64,000 bases of DNA from assembly GCA_900471525.1 (NCBI GenBank), contig UCEZ01000036.1, positions 1 to 64,000 of the forward strand. The letters are read 5' to 3'. A model generated the notes under the pieces. The model made no database searches. It had not been told where the DNA came from and saw nothing but the letters and a program-made list of their open reading frames with translations. Position numbers and translations under genes: made by a program. Each line of letters begins with the position of its first letter. Position 1 is the first letter of the stretch. This DNA is from Hyphomicrobiales bacterium. Its GTDB lineage: Bacteria; Pseudomonadota; Alphaproteobacteria; Rhizobiales; Rhizobiaceae. Of the stretch, positions 41,814-51,691 are shown piece after piece.

Positions 41814-42535
41814 AAGCTTCTGAGATTGACGCGTTGCTCCAGTTTTTCAGCCTCTTCCTTGCGCTCGCTGTAGCGGTCGGTGAGGTAGCCCGAGATATCT
41901 CGGGTGAGCAGCGTAAACTTGACCAGTTCCTCCGTCACATCGACGACGCGGTCATAGTAGGAGGACGGTTTCATCCGGCCGGCGGCGTCGAATTCCTGAT
42001 AGGCCTTGGCGACGGAGGACTGGTTGGGGATGGTGATCATCCGCATCCAGCGCCCGAGAATGCGCATCTGGTTGACGGCGTTGAAGCTCTGTGAGCCACC
42101 CGAGACCTGCATGACCGCCAGGGTCCGTCCTTGCGTCGATCGTACCGACCCGATGGATAGCGGGATCCAGTCGATCTGCGCCTTCATGATGCCGCTCATG
42201 GCGCCATGCCGCTCGGGGCTGACCCAGACCTGGCCCTCGGACCAGAGCGACAACTCCCACAGTTCCTGCACCTTCGGATGGCTGGTCGGCGCCGCGTCCG
42301 GCAGGGGCAGGCCTTCCGGATTGAAGAATTTCACCTCCGCACCGAAATGCGCCAGCAGGCGGCCAGCCTCTTCGGCAAGAAGCCGGCTGTAGGACACGGT
42401 CCGGAGCGAGCCGTAAAGAATGAGAATGCGCGGCGGGTGGCTGGAGAACGGCATGCGCAAAGCGTCCAAGTCCGGCTGCCGCAGATGGTTGAGGCTGGCT
42501 GCGGGCAGATCAGACAAGACGCTTGCCCTCGGCAT
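41810..42535 (-). CDS. arsH: Arsenical resistance flavoprotein ArsH
   Basis: This 241-residue NADPH-dependent FMN reductase of the flavodoxin-like fold oxidises trivalent organoarsenicals. The FMN-binding segment [20 protein letters not shown] and the stretch [20 protein letters not shown], followed by [20 protein letters not shown], are characteristic of ArsH. The start is uncertain: ATG at 42535 overlaps arsC by 26 bases, and a TTG at 42517 with GAGGG upstream would give MSDLPAAS. Either way arsC and arsH are translationally linked. Confidence 0.95.
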   Translation of the reverse strand: MPRASVLSDLPAASLNHLRQPDLDALRMPFSSHPPRILILYGSLRTVSYSRLLAEEAGRLLAHFGAEVKFFNPEGLPLPDAAPTSHPKVQELWELSLWSEGQVWVSPERHGAMSGIMKAQIDWIPLSIGSVRSTQGRTLAVMQVSGGSQSFNAVNQMRILGRWMRMITIPNQSSVAKAYQEFDAAGRMKPSSYYDRVVDVTEELVKFTLLTRDISGYLTDRYSERKEEAEKLEQRVNLRSL

Positions 42536-42932
42536 CGAGCACCTGTTCGCCGTCTTCCTTTGCAAATGCGCCCTTGTGTGTCTGCGGCAGGATGTCGAGC
42601 ACGACCTCGGACGGACGGCAAAGCCGCGTGCCGATCGGCGTGATGACGAAGGGCCGGTTGATGAGGATCGGGTGGGCCAGCATGGCATCCAGTAGCTGAT
42701 CGTCGCCGAGCGCCGTATCGCCAAGGCCAAGTTCGTCGAAGGGCGTACCCTTTTCGCGGATTGCCTCGCGAACGCTGAGGCCTGCGTCGGCGATAATCGC
42801 CGTCAGCGCATCCCGGCTCGGTGGGTTTTGAAGATATTCGATAACCGTCGGTTCGATCCCGGCATTGCGGATCATGGCCAGTGTGTTGCGGGACGTGCCG
42901 CACTCGGGGTTGTGATAGATGGTGACGATCAT
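42510..42932 (-). CDS. arsC: Arsenate reductase, glutaredoxin-dependent
   Basis: This 140-residue enzyme reduces arsenate to arsenite with glutathione and glutaredoxin. The active-site cysteine is in [20 protein letters not shown] at residue 11-12, with the conserved arginines in [31 protein letters not shown] precedes the ATG. The operon also encodes an unrelated phosphatase-fold arsenate reductase, so two reductants may be used. Confidence 0.96.
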   Translation of the reverse strand: MIVTIYHNPECGTSRNTLAMIRNAGIEPTVIEYLQNPPSRDALTAIIADAGLSVREAIREKGTPFDELGLGDTALGDDQLLDAMLAHPILINRPFVITPIGTRLCRPSEVVLDILPQTHKGAFAKEDGEQVLDAEGKRLV

Positions 42933-42954
42933 GACTGGCCTCCGGGTCAAGTAA

Positions 42955-43632
42955 TTAGGTGGCGGCGGCGGGCTGCCGCAACAGCCAGCTCATCAGGGCA
43001 AGCGCACAAAGCGCGCCCAGAAGTTCGGCAATGACGAAACCCGGCAGATCGAGCGGACGGATTCCGGAAAAGGTATTGGTCAACGACCGGGCCAGCGCCA
43101 CCGCGGGATTGGCGAAGGAGGTGGAAGCGGTGAACCAGTAGGCGGCGGTGATGTAGAGCCCGACCAGCCACGGAACGGACTTCTGCTCGAAGCGGATGCC
43201 GCCAAGGATCACGGCGACAAGGCCGAAGCTTGCCACCCACTCGGAAAACCATTGTGAGCCGCCAGCTCGAACCTTCAGAGAAGCCTCGATCACCGGAAGA
43301 TCGAACATCAGATGCGCTGCCATCGTCCCGGCAATGCCGCCGGCAACTTGTGCTGCGACATAGAGCCAAAGATCACGGTACGGCAGGTCGCGCTTCAATG
43401 CGAAAACCAGCGATACTGCCGGATTGAAGTGCGCACCGGAGATCGGTCCAAAAATGGTGATCAGCACCACCAGAACGGCGCCGGTCGCAAGCGTGTTGCC
43501 GAGCAGCGCCAGCGCCGTATCGTCCGTCAGCGTATCAGCCATGATGCCGGAACCGACCACGGTTGCAACCAGCAGGCAGGTTCCAAGCGCTTCGGCGACA
43601 AGACGGCGCTGCAGATCGAATGCTTTCATCAT
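42955..43632 (-). CDS. aqpS: Aquaglyceroporin of the ars operon (AqpS-like)
   Basis: This 225-residue MIP channel has six membrane helices and two NPA boxes in re-entrant loops, GAHFNPAVSLVFALKRDLPY and TSFANPAVALARSLTNTFSG. In Sinorhizobium meliloti an aquaglyceroporin takes the place of ArsB/Acr3 and lets arsenite made by ArsC flow out down its gradient; the gene order here supports the same role. The ATGATG start overlaps the TGA of the preceding reductase gene. The 3-prime neighbour arsC starts 22 bases past the stop. Confidence 0.94.
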   Translation of the reverse strand: MMKAFDLQRRLVAEALGTCLLVATVVGSGIMADTLTDDTALALLGNTLATGAVLVVLITIFGPISGAHFNPAVSLVFALKRDLPYRDLWLYVAAQVAGGIAGTMAAHLMFDLPVIEASLKVRAGGSQWFSEWVASFGLVAVILGGIRFEQKSVPWLVGLYITAAYWFTASTSFANPAVALARSLTNTFSGIRPLDLPGFVIAELLGALCALALMSWLLRQPAAAT

Positions 43633-44156
43633 CCGGCGTTTGCCGGGCTGATCGATGCGCCTTCCATGGCGCCGATCTCGCGCAGATGCGTTTCCATCGC
43701 CAGCTTGTCGATCGAGCTGTGCGGCAGGGCGAGAAAGGCCATGATACGGTTCTTCAGGAACCGGGCGGCCTGCGAGAAGGCGCGTTCCCTCTCGAACTCG
43801 CTGCCTTCGACCGCAGCAGGGTCCTCGACGCCCCAATGGGCCGTTGTCGGATGACCGATCCAGACGGGACAGGCTTCGCCCGCCGCATTGTCGCAAACCG
43901 TAAAGATGAAATCCATCTGCGGCGCGTCTTTGCCTGCAAAGACGTCCCAGCTCTTGGAGCTGAAGCCGGTTGTCGGATAACCGAGCGCCTTCAATTCCTG
44001 CAACGCGAGGGGATGAACGGTACCTTTGGGGTAGCTTCCCGCCGAATAGGCTTTGAATTGGCCTTTTCCTTCGGCGGTCAGGATGGCTTCGGCGAGAATG
44101 GAGCGGGCGGAGTTTCCGGTGCACAGAAAGAGCACGTTGTAGATGCGGTCAGGCAT
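43629..44156 (-). CDS. arsC: Arsenate reductase, low-molecular-weight phosphatase type
   Basis: This 175-residue protein has the LMW protein tyrosine phosphatase fold with the CX5R P-loop VLFLCTGNSARSILAEAILT near residue 12. A second cysteine pair, VCDNAAGEACPVW near residues 88-97, is that of phosphatase-type arsenate reductases. The C-terminal part is extended beyond the shortest ArsC (about 130 residues). It overlaps the arsR stop by eight bases and the aqpS start by four bases. It reduces arsenate independently of the glutaredoxin-type ArsC downstream. Confidence 0.94.
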   Translation of the reverse strand: MPDRIYNVLFLCTGNSARSILAEAILTAEGKGQFKAYSAGSYPKGTVHPLALQELKALGYPTTGFSSKSWDVFAGKDAPQMDFIFTVCDNAAGEACPVWIGHPTTAHWGVEDPAAVEGSEFERERAFSQAARFLKNRIMAFLALPHSSIDKLAMETHLREIGAMEGASISPANAG

Positions 44157-44505
44157 GGGCTTTTTCCTTTGGAGTACAGCAGGGGACGAGATCTGCGATG
44201 AGCGGCGCGCACAGGTCCGGATGACCGGAACAGCAGTCTTTCAGAAGGAATACTACCACATCCCTGAGGCTATCGAGGCTGGCGCGGTAAATAATGGAGC
44301 GACTTTGCCGCTCAGCGGTGATCAGGTCCGCCCGCTGCAGCGTCGCCAGATGCGTTGACATGGTGTTGTGGGGAACGCCGAGCAACCGGGCGATCTCACC
44401 GGCCGGCAGGCCGTCCGGTTCGTGGGTGACGAGCAGCCGGAAGGCGTCCAGGCGCGTGGTCTGGGCAAGGGCCGCAAAAGCGTTGACGGTGCTAGTTGTG
44501 TCCAT
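44149..44505 (-). CDS. arsR: ArsR-family metalloregulatory repressor
   Basis: This 118-residue winged-helix repressor has ArsR/SmtB helix-turn-helix features (LPAGEIARLLGVPHNTMSTH and LATLQRADLITAERQSR). Cysteines are placed at the C-terminus in DCCSGHPDLCAPL and VPCCTPKEK instead of the classical CVC in helix 3, resembling ArsR types whose arsenite site is formed by C-terminal cysteines. ATG at 44505 is chosen; the upstream extension to 44541 runs through the operator. The operator dyad lies directly against the start codon. It is first in the ars operon and likely represses it until arsenite binds. Confidence 0.95.
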   Translation of the reverse strand: MDTTSTVNAFAALAQTTRLDAFRLLVTHEPDGLPAGEIARLLGVPHNTMSTHLATLQRADLITAERQSRSIIYRASLDSLRDVVVFLLKDCCSGHPDLCAPLIADLVPCCTPKEKAHA

Positions 44506-44526
44506 ATGTCGAGAATTATCGACATA
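44505..44526. promoter_or_regulatory. ArsR-type operator upstream of the ars operon
   Basis: On the plus strand TATGTCGA, GAATTA and TCGACATA form a perfect eight-base inverted repeat around a six-base centre. It abuts the arsR start codon, so bound repressor would block transcription start or the first transcribed bases. Binding is inferred from position and symmetry. Confidence 0.7.
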
Positions 44527-44684
44527 AAACCGTGTCGTCAATATGGATTTGCATCCGCCGGCTCACTGGTGCCGATCATCGAACAGTCTGTCGCTTAGGG
44601 ATCGCCTTGCCGTTTGCGCCCGCGCGTGAGATTTCAAAGGCATGATCGCCCGGCCGTTCCGGGCCTGGATGAGGGACAGTGACG

Positions 44685-45683
44685 ATGCCGCAGCTGGTCG
44701 ATGGAAAATGGGAAAAGGGCGATGTCGCCGCCAGCGAGATGAAGAACGGTACCTTTCATCGCGAGCCGACCAGCTTCCGAAACTGGATCACGGCGGATGG
44801 ATCGCCGGGGCCGGACGGCCAGGCGGCGCTTCCTGCTGAAGCCGGCCGTTATCAGCTTTTCGTCGCCTTCATCTGCCCCTGGGCCTCGCGCACGCTGATG
44901 ATGCGCAACCTGAAAGGCCTGCAGGACATCATCCCTGTGTCCATCGCCGAGCCGGAGCTGGGCGAAAACGGCTGGACCTATGCCGAACCGCAGGATGCCG
45001 GTCCGCGCATCGGCAAAATCCGCTACCAGCACGAACTCTATACGGCGTCTGACCCCCACTATACCGGCAAGGTCTCCGTCCCGGTGCTTTGGGACAGGAA
45101 GGACGGCCGTATCGTCAACAACGAATCCGCTGATATCATCCGCATCCTCAACACGGCCTTCAATCACCTGACGGACGACAGGCAGGATTTCTACCCTGAG
45201 AAACTGCGCCCGGAAATCGATCGCTGGAATGTGCCGATCTATGAAACGGTCAACAACGGCGTCTACCGGGCCGGTTTTGCAAAGACGCAGGGTGCCTATG
45301 AAGAGGCCGTCACCAGCCTTTTCGAGACGCTGGACGCGCTCGAAGCGCATCTGTCGTTAAGCCGCTACATCGCCGGTGTCCATTTCACCGAGGCCGATAT
45401 CCGTCTGTTCGTCACGCTGATCCGTTTCGACGCTGCCTATCATGGCGCCTTCAAATGCAATCTGCGGCGGATCGAGGATTATCCGAACCTGTCGAACTAT
45501 CTGCGCGAGATCTACCAGTGGCCGGGCATCCGCGAGACGGCGCGGATCGATCAGATCAAGCGCGGCTACTATTCGATCGCGCATATCAACCCGACCAAGA
45601 TCGTGCCGCTTGGCCCCATGCTTGACCTTGGTCAGCCGCATGACCGGGCGCGGCTTGCGGGACAGGGCGTGGTTACCCTTTGA
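44685..45683 (+). CDS. Glutathionyl-hydroquinone reductase (YqjG/Xi-class GST)
   Basis: This 332-residue cytoplasmic enzyme reduces glutathionyl-hydroquinones. The N-terminal thioredoxin-like domain has the catalytic cysteine in LFVAFICPWASRTLMMRNL near residue 68, and the GST alpha-helical domain contains KVSVPVLWDRKDGRIVNNES and YETVNNGVYRAGFAKTQGAY typical of the family. ATG at 44685 is preceded by GAGGGA; an in-frame GTG two codons earlier is an alternative. It is divergent from the ars operon and not obviously part of it. Confidence 0.93.
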   Translation: MPQLVDGKWEKGDVAASEMKNGTFHREPTSFRNWITADGSPGPDGQAALPAEAGRYQLFVAFICPWASRTLMMRNLKGLQDIIPVSIAEPELGENGWTYAEPQDAGPRIGKIRYQHELYTASDPHYTGKVSVPVLWDRKDGRIVNNESADIIRILNTAFNHLTDDRQDFYPEKLRPEIDRWNVPIYETVNNGVYRAGFAKTQGAYEEAVTSLFETLDALEAHLSLSRYIAGVHFTEADIRLFVTLIRFDAAYHGAFKCNLRRIEDYPNLSNYLREIYQWPGIRETARIDQIKRGYYSIAHINPTKIVPLGPMLDLGQPHDRARLAGQGVVTL

Positions 45684-45988
45684 TATCAGGAGTTTGCTAA
45701 GTAAATAAATCTTTGAGGGACCCGCCAAGCCATTGCGGAATAGCGAAACAGCGCTAGTTTAACGAGTGTTCTGATGGATAGAGCACGCTGATCCGGGGCG
45801 CCCCGGCGATCTGTTCGGCAGCCTGGCGGCAAGCGGTCTGATGATCGCTTCCGCTGTTCCAGTTTGCCTTGGATGACGCCGACAGCGTTCCATTCAGGTT
45901 CTTCCCGTTTCCGAACGTCCGGCAACTCCCAGGCCGGCGGCGACGTCACCATCCGCCAGAATGCTTGCATCTGTGGTCGAGGTCCGGA
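45684..45988. other. Intergenic region upstream of cfa
   Basis: About 305 bases with no supported gene. A perfect 14-base palindrome CCGGGGCGCCCCGG is at 45793-45806; it has no flanking T-run. The cfa promoter is presumably here. Confidence 0.45.
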
Positions 45989-47245
45989 ATGAACACGACA
46001 TTTCTTAAAATGCTCCGCCGACTGGTTCAAAAAGGCAATCTGAAAGTGATCCTCTCCTCAGGAGAGCAAGCCGTTCTAGGCGATGGGTCCGGCGATCCCG
46101 TCACGGTACGGACTATCGATGAAGAAGCCGAAAAGGCGATCCTGCACGATCCGGGCCTGAGATTCGGGGAAATGTTTGCCGAGGGGCGCCTCGTCATCGA
46201 CCAAGGCAATATCTTCGACGTGATTTCGATGATGAAGGCCAATGGTCTCGAAAAGGCGGCGACAATCAGCAACACGGTCATCGCCCTTCTGCATGTAGCC
46301 GAGCAGCAGATCAAAAGCCGCCTGCCGGTCAATCGCAACAAGCATAATGTCTCCCACCACTACGATCTCGACGGCAAGCTGTTCGATCTGTTTCTTGATC
46401 AGGACTGGCAGTATTCCTGCGCCTATTTCGACCCGCCCGGTATCAGCCTCGACGAGGCGCAGACGGCAAAGAAGCGCCACATCGCGGCAAAGCTGCTTCT
46501 GGAGCCGGGCCAGACGGTGCTGGACGTGGGTTCCGGCTGGGGTGGCATGGCGATGTATCTTGCCGAATCCTCCTGCGTCGATGTCACCGGCATTACGTTG
46601 AGCGACGAGCAACTGAAGGTTTCGCGCGGCCGAGCCCACAAGCGCGGACTTCTCGATCGCGTACGTTTCGAGTTGCAAGACTACCGGACAATGCAGGACC
46701 GGCAGTTCGACCGCATCGTGTCTGTCGGCATGTTCGAGCATGTCGGCATGGCCAATTACGGAAATTTCTTCAGCAAGATGGCGAACCTGCTCGCCCCGAA
46801 AGGGGTGATGCTGCTGCATTCGATCGGCCAGGCGGAAAAACCCTGGGCGACCAATCCCTGGATCGAAAAATACATCTTTCCGGGTGGTTATATGCCGGCG
46901 CTGTCGGAAGTCGTGCCGGCGATCGAGAAGTCGCGGTTGATGATCAGGGATATCGAGATCCTGCCGATGCACTATGCCCACACCCTGAGAGCGTGGCGCG
47001 AGCGCTTCACCGCACGCAAGGAGGAGGCGGTCCGGCTCTATGACGAACGCTTCTTCCGCATGTGGGAATTTTATCTGGCGGCCTCCGAGACCGCGTTCAT
47101 CTACGACGAGCTCTTGATCTTCCAGATCCAGCTCTCTCACGAGCAGGATGCAGTGCCCTACACCCGCAACTATATCGCAGAGCGCGAGGCGCTATTGCGC
47201 GAGTTCGAAAAGACCCGCCCGCCGCTGGAGCCGGTCGAGTTCTGA
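45989..47245 (+). CDS. cfa: Cyclopropane-fatty-acyl-phospholipid synthase
   Basis: This 418-residue enzyme methylates unsaturated acyl chains of membrane phospholipids with S-adenosylmethionine. The N-terminal domain is followed by NRNKHNVSHHYDLDGKLFDL, the SAM-binding motif VLDVGSGWGGMAMYLAESS near residue 175, the catalytic region DRIVSVGMFEHVGMANYGNF and IFPGGYMPALSEVV. Length is that of complete Cfa. The start ATG at 45989 follows GGTCCGGA. Cyclopropane lipids are usually increased in stationary phase or acid. Confidence 0.93.
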   Translation: MNTTFLKMLRRLVQKGNLKVILSSGEQAVLGDGSGDPVTVRTIDEEAEKAILHDPGLRFGEMFAEGRLVIDQGNIFDVISMMKANGLEKAATISNTVIALLHVAEQQIKSRLPVNRNKHNVSHHYDLDGKLFDLFLDQDWQYSCAYFDPPGISLDEAQTAKKRHIAAKLLLEPGQTVLDVGSGWGGMAMYLAESSCVDVTGITLSDEQLKVSRGRAHKRGLLDRVRFELQDYRTMQDRQFDRIVSVGMFEHVGMANYGNFFSKMANLLAPKGVMLLHSIGQAEKPWATNPWIEKYIFPGGYMPALSEVVPAIEKSRLMIRDIEILPMHYAHTLRAWRERFTARKEEAVRLYDERFFRMWEFYLAASETAFIYDELLIFQIQLSHEQDAVPYTRNYIAEREALLREFEKTRPPLEPVEF

Positions 47246-47369
47246 GCCAGTGACATTGCGTCAGCGGCATCCATCTGTGGACGTCCGGCGACGGCCGGAC
47301 GCCTTCACTTGGCCTTGATGGCATGTGCATCTATGGTCCCAGCCAAATCACCGCAAACCACGGAATGCC

Positions 47370-49691
47370 ATGTCCCTGCCATCAAAATCCATCGCCGTCC
47401 TCATCGCCCAGGAAATCAAGGCAACACCTGCCCAGGCGATTGCCGCCATCGAGTTGCTCGATGAAGGCGCGACCGTTCCTTTCATCGCGCGTTACCGCAA
47501 GGAAGTGACCGGCGGGCTGGACGACACGCAATTGCGAGACTTGGCCGAACGGCTCGTCTATTTGCGGGAGCTCGAGGCCCGCAGGATTTCCATCCTCGAT
47601 TCGATCCGCAGCCAGGACAAGCTGACGGCCGAGCTGGAGGCCAAGATCGCCGCCGTTACCACCAAGGCCGAACTGGAAGACATCTATCTGCCCTATAAGC
47701 CGAAGCGCCGGACCAAGGCCGAGATCGCCCGCGAGCGCGGGTTGGGACCGCTCGCCGAAGCCATCCTCGCTGACCGAACCGGCGCACCGACGGACCGCGC
47801 ATCTGCCTTCATCACGGCAGAGGTGCCGGATGTGAAGACGGCGCTCGACGGCGCTCGCGATATCATTGCCGAAGGCATCAGCGAAAATGCCGACCTGCTC
47901 GGCCGGCTGCGCGCCCATATGCGGCAGGTGGCGTTTCTGCGCTCCAAGGTGGTCGACGGCAAGCAGGAGGCCGGCGCCAAGTTCTCCGATTATTTCGATC
48001 ATTCCGAGAAATGGGCAACCGTTGCCGGACATCGGGCGCTGGCCATGCTGCGCGGCTGGAACGAAGAGTTCCTCTCCGTCGATATCGTTGTTGATCAGGA
48101 CGATACGTCGCCGGTCAAGCCTGTGGAGCGCACCATTGCCGCTGTTTACAAAGTCGGCGGCGCGCTGCCGGGCGACAAATGGCTGATGGAGATGATCGGC
48201 TGGACCTGGCGCGTCAAGCTCTCGATGTCGCTATCGCTCGACCTGATGCGCGAACTGCGCGAGCGGGCGGAGGACGAGGCAATCCACGTCTTTGCCCGCA
48301 ATCTCAAGGACTTGCTGCTCGCCGCTCCCGCCGGCTCGCGCGCAACGATGGGGCTCGACCCGGGTATCCGCACCGGCGTCAAGGTCGCGATCGTCGATGG
48401 CACCGGCAAGCTGCTCGAGACCACCACGGTCTATCCGTTCCCGCCGAAGAACGATATTCGCGGCACACAGGCCGAGCTTGCCAGCCTCGTTCGCAAGCAC
48501 AAGATCGAACTGATTGCCATCGGCAACGGCACCGGCAGCCGCGAGACCGAACGTCTCGTCGCCGACATGCTGACGCAACTGCCAGCAGGGCCTAAACCGA
48601 CCAAGGTCATCGTGTCTGAGGCTGGCGCATCCGTTTATTCCGCCTCGCAGGCCGCAGCCGACGAATTCCCCGGCCTCGACGTTTCGTTGCGCGGCGCCGT
48701 TTCCATCGCCCGCCGCTTGCAGGATCCGCTCGCAGAACTGGTGAAGATCGAGCCGAAGTCGATCGGCGTCGGCCAGTACCAGCACGACGTCGACCAAGGC
48801 CGTCTCAACCGCTCGCTCGAAGCCGTCGTCGAAGATGCGGTGAATGCCGTCGGCGTCGATCTGAACACTGCCTCGGCACCGTTGCTTGCCCGCGTCTCCG
48901 GTCTTGGAAAATCCTCGGCTGAGGCGATCGTCGCCCATCGTGATGCGACCGGGGCGTTTACCAGCCGCAAGGAATTGATGAAGGTGCCGCGCCTCGGCGC
49001 CCGCACGTTCGAGCAATGTGCCGGCTTCCTGCGCATCCGCGATGGCAAGGAGCCGCTCGACGCCTCCTCGGTACATCCCGAAGCCTATGGCGTCGCCAAG
49101 AAGATCGTCGCCGCCTGCGGCCGTGATCTGCGCGCCATCATGGGCGACAGCGCCGCGCTGAAGCAGCTCGATCCGAAGGCCTTCGTCGATGAGCGCTTCG
49201 GCCTGCCGACGGTTAAGGACATTTTCGCCGAACTCGAAAAACCCGGCCGCGACCCGCGCCCGAGTTTCAAGACTGCGACATTCGCCGACGGCGTCGATGA
49301 CATCAAGGATCTGAAGCCCGGCATGCTGCTCGAAGGCACGGTGACCAATGTTGCGGCCTTCGGCGCCTTCGTCGACATCGGTGTGCATCAGGATGGGCTC
49401 GTGCACGTCTCCCAGCTTGCCGATCGCTTCGTCAAAGACCCGCATGAGGTTGTGAAGGCCGGCGATGTCGTTCAGGTGCGGGTCACCGAGGTGGACGTCC
49501 CCCGCAAGCGCATCGGGCTCACCATGCGCAAGGACGGTGCCGCGGAGTCAGGCGGACGGGACATGAAGAGCGACCCGAAGGCCGCCCATCAGGCGCGCCA
49601 GACGCTCGCCCGCACGCAGCAGCAAAAACCCCAGGCGCCATCGCAAGGCGCCTTCGGCGCAGCGCTGGCCGAGGCGATGAAGCGGAAGTAG
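47370..49691 (+). CDS. tex: Tex-family RNA-binding transcriptional accessory protein
   Basis: This 773-residue cytoplasmic protein has the Tex layout: an N-terminal helical region ([20 protein letters not shown]), a YqgF-like RNase H fold near residue 330 ([20 protein letters not shown]), helix-hairpin-helix repeats ([20 protein letters not shown]) and a C-terminal S1 RNA-binding domain ([20 protein letters not shown]). It binds nucleic acid and affects transcription in other bacteria. ATG at 47370 has CGGA upstream. The stop is three bases from the stop of the convergent heparinase-like gene. Confidence 0.95.
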   Translation: MSLPSKSIAVLIAQEIKATPAQAIAAIELLDEGATVPFIARYRKEVTGGLDDTQLRDLAERLVYLRELEARRISILDSIRSQDKLTAELEAKIAAVTTKAELEDIYLPYKPKRRTKAEIARERGLGPLAEAILADRTGAPTDRASAFITAEVPDVKTALDGARDIIAEGISENADLLGRLRAHMRQVAFLRSKVVDGKQEAGAKFSDYFDHSEKWATVAGHRALAMLRGWNEEFLSVDIVVDQDDTSPVKPVERTIAAVYKVGGALPGDKWLMEMIGWTWRVKLSMSLSLDLMRELRERAEDEAIHVFARNLKDLLLAAPAGSRATMGLDPGIRTGVKVAIVDGTGKLLETTTVYPFPPKNDIRGTQAELASLVRKHKIELIAIGNGTGSRETERLVADMLTQLPAGPKPTKVIVSEAGASVYSASQAAADEFPGLDVSLRGAVSIARRLQDPLAELVKIEPKSIGVGQYQHDVDQGRLNRSLEAVVEDAVNAVGVDLNTASAPLLARVSGLGKSSAEAIVAHRDATGAFTSRKELMKVPRLGARTFEQCAGFLRIRDGKEPLDASSVHPEAYGVAKKIVAACGRDLRAIMGDSAALKQLDPKAFVDERFGLPTVKDIFAELEKPGRDPRPSFKTATFADGVDDIKDLKPGMLLEGTVTNVAAFGAFVDIGVHQDGLVHVSQLADRFVKDPHEVVKAGDVVQVRVTEVDVPRKRIGLTMRKDGAAESGGRDMKSDPKAAHQARQTLARTQQQKPQAPSQGAFGAALAEAMKRK

Positions 49692-49694
49692 CCG

Positions 49695-51689
49695 CTAAGC
49701 CGGACTGGTTATCCGGTTGCCGGTATAGTCGGCAGCCGGTTTAGTGCCATCAGCTTCCGCGAGTGCGAAGACACAGGTAACGCCCTGTGCCGGAACAGTG
49801 CCGCGCCAGCTTATCCGCTTGGCTTCGACCTTTTTTCCGAATGCCGAGGAATACCAGCCGCCTTCGCCGATCTCTCCTTCTGCATTGACCGTGATCTCTC
49901 CGGGCTCGTTCCAGGTCAGGAGGCCGATGGCCTCGCTGTGTCGTCCGATGACGACTGTTCCTTCAATCACCTCGGCGTTGAAGTCGGGCGCAAGCTGAAA
50001 GACGATCTCCGCCATTCTCATGCCAGGCCCGATCAATTCGTCGTGGATGGCAAAGCCATCCTGCGTCGAAAACAGCGCCCGGCGATGGACGACGCCAAAC
50101 CGTTTTTCATAGCCGTCATGCACTGCAGTCACAGACCAGTTTTTGCCGCCGGATGCGGATTCCAGCGTCGTTACGGCTTTGTGAGACCAGTTGAACGCGC
50201 CGGACATGATGCTCTGGTCGGCGCCGCCGATGTTCAGCGTGTTATGGGCGCGTGTGCCTCGGAACCAGTCCCGCCATTGTCCGCCTGAGTGGTAAAGATA
50301 GGTGCCAGGATCCACAAACAGCGGCTCGCCATCGACGGAGACGATCACCGACAGCGCATCGGCATGGCCATGGGCGGCGATCGAGAGATAGCCGAGTGGC
50401 GCATGATCGAAGACGATGCCGAGGTCACGGCCGCGTTTGGTTTCCCGAATGACCGTGTAGCCGCCATCGGCGAATGTCTTGACACCCGAAGGAGCCGCCC
50501 CGCCGGTCATTGCCGAACCGAAGAGCGCGTCGCGCAAATCCAACTCCGGCGGGCGAGGTCCTGTCGGCGGTTCGCCGAGGTATGCTGCGATTGCCGCGCA
50601 AACGGAAGCGGCATAGGCCGGTTCGTGCCTTGCCAGCGTCAGGATGCGTCCCTCGTCATCGTCGCAGATCCCGGGCACGCGCCCGTCCACGTTGGACAGC
50701 CACGCGATGTAATTTGAAAACAGCTTCAGCCGCGTGTCGATGTGGGCTGCCAAGGGTTTTCCGGCCGAACGCGCCACGAAGCTGCAAAGTAGGATGAATT
50801 CTGCGGTGAAAGCCCCGTAGGTCGGCGACTGTTCGGCGCCGACGCCGTCATTCAGGATCTGCTTGTTCGCCTCTTCGGCGAGGATACGACGACCCTTGGC
50901 CTCAAGCTTGGCAGACAAAGGCAATTCCGGCATGGCCAGCGCGATGAGGAATTCGCCGGCAACCTCTGCAACCAGATGGTTGTTCGCGGAGGAAAAACGT
51001 GAAGGATATCGCGCCATCCAGACCATGTGGGCGTGCAGGATCGTGCGGATTTGGTCGATCGTCGCGACCGAGAGTTGGGCGCCGCAAAGGGTGGCGACGA
51101 CGAGAAGGCTGATGGCGCGAAGGCCGAGTTCTATCCCGGAATTCCAGCAGATGCCCCTGAAGGGAGGATTGGCCGCGTACCAGCTTTCGACCGCCGCTTC
51201 GATTGCCGCGATTGCCTTTTTGTTTCCTGTCAGCGCCGCGTCGGCCGCCAACGGCTGCAGGAACTGCAGTCGGTTGAACTCCCAGACATATTTGACATCG
51301 CCAAGCACCCGTTCATGCCGGTAGGGGATGTCGAAGCAGTATTTTTCCGCGCCCGGCCAAAGCCCGCCGGTGACGGGATCGAGCCGCCAGATCTCCGGCG
51401 GGAAGAGATTTTCGGGCGCCCGCTCCGGCCAGCCAGCACCGAGCGCCTCATAGCGGCCCGACAGGATGGAGGCACTGGCAGCGCGGATTTCCCGCTTCAC
51501 CTGCTCCGGCGCGCGCGCGAGGTTCTCGACCAGGCCCGCGAGACGGGGCAGGGGACCGGGAACCTGATAGCGTTCCCAGCCTTCGCGGCGCCCCTTGGCT
51601 CTCGATTTACTCGCTTTTTCGGCGATGCGATGCACGACCTCAGTCGTGCTCATCGCCCGCAAGCGGTTGACATACCAGACAAGAGACAC
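49695..51689 (-). CDS. Heparinase II/III family protein (polysaccharide lyase-like)
   Basis: This 664-residue protein has an N-terminal alpha-toroid (FNRLQFLQPLAADAALTGNK, then WNSGIELGLRAISLLVVATL) and a C-terminal heparinase II/III beta domain including LGIVFDHAPLGYLSIAAHGH with the catalytic-type histidines and VDPGTYLYHSGGQWRDWFRG. Proteins of this family in exopolysaccharide clusters are probably lyases or processing enzymes for acidic polymers. No clear signal peptide is seen, so location is uncertain. The GTG start at 51689 lies two bases past the stop of an SGNH-hydrolase remnant; GGGAAG is upstream. Confidence 0.88.
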   Translation of the reverse strand: MSLVWYVNRLRAMSTTEVVHRIAEKASKSRAKGRREGWERYQVPGPLPRLAGLVENLARAPEQVKREIRAASASILSGRYEALGAGWPERAPENLFPPEIWRLDPVTGGLWPGAEKYCFDIPYRHERVLGDVKYVWEFNRLQFLQPLAADAALTGNKKAIAAIEAAVESWYAANPPFRGICWNSGIELGLRAISLLVVATLCGAQLSVATIDQIRTILHAHMVWMARYPSRFSSANNHLVAEVAGEFLIALAMPELPLSAKLEAKGRRILAEEANKQILNDGVGAEQSPTYGAFTAEFILLCSFVARSAGKPLAAHIDTRLKLFSNYIAWLSNVDGRVPGICDDDEGRILTLARHEPAYAASVCAAIAAYLGEPPTGPRPPELDLRDALFGSAMTGGAAPSGVKTFADGGYTVIRETKRGRDLGIVFDHAPLGYLSIAAHGHADALSVIVSVDGEPLFVDPGTYLYHSGGQWRDWFRGTRAHNTLNIGGADQSIMSGAFNWSHKAVTTLESASGGKNWSVTAVHDGYEKRFGVVHRRALFSTQDGFAIHDELIGPGMRMAEIVFQLAPDFNAEVIEGTVVIGRHSEAIGLLTWNEPGEITVNAEGEIGEGGWYSSAFGKKVEAKRISWRGTVPAQGVTCVFALAEADGTKPAADYTGNRITSPA

Positions 51690-51691
51690 GG

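Noticed and set aside
45793-45806. Perfect 14-base palindrome CCGGGGCGCCCCGG
   Set aside because: GC-rich palindromes are expected by chance at this composition; no T-run and no known operator pattern.
46076-47140. 354-codon frame opposite cfa
   Set aside because: Shadow of cfa with no domain.
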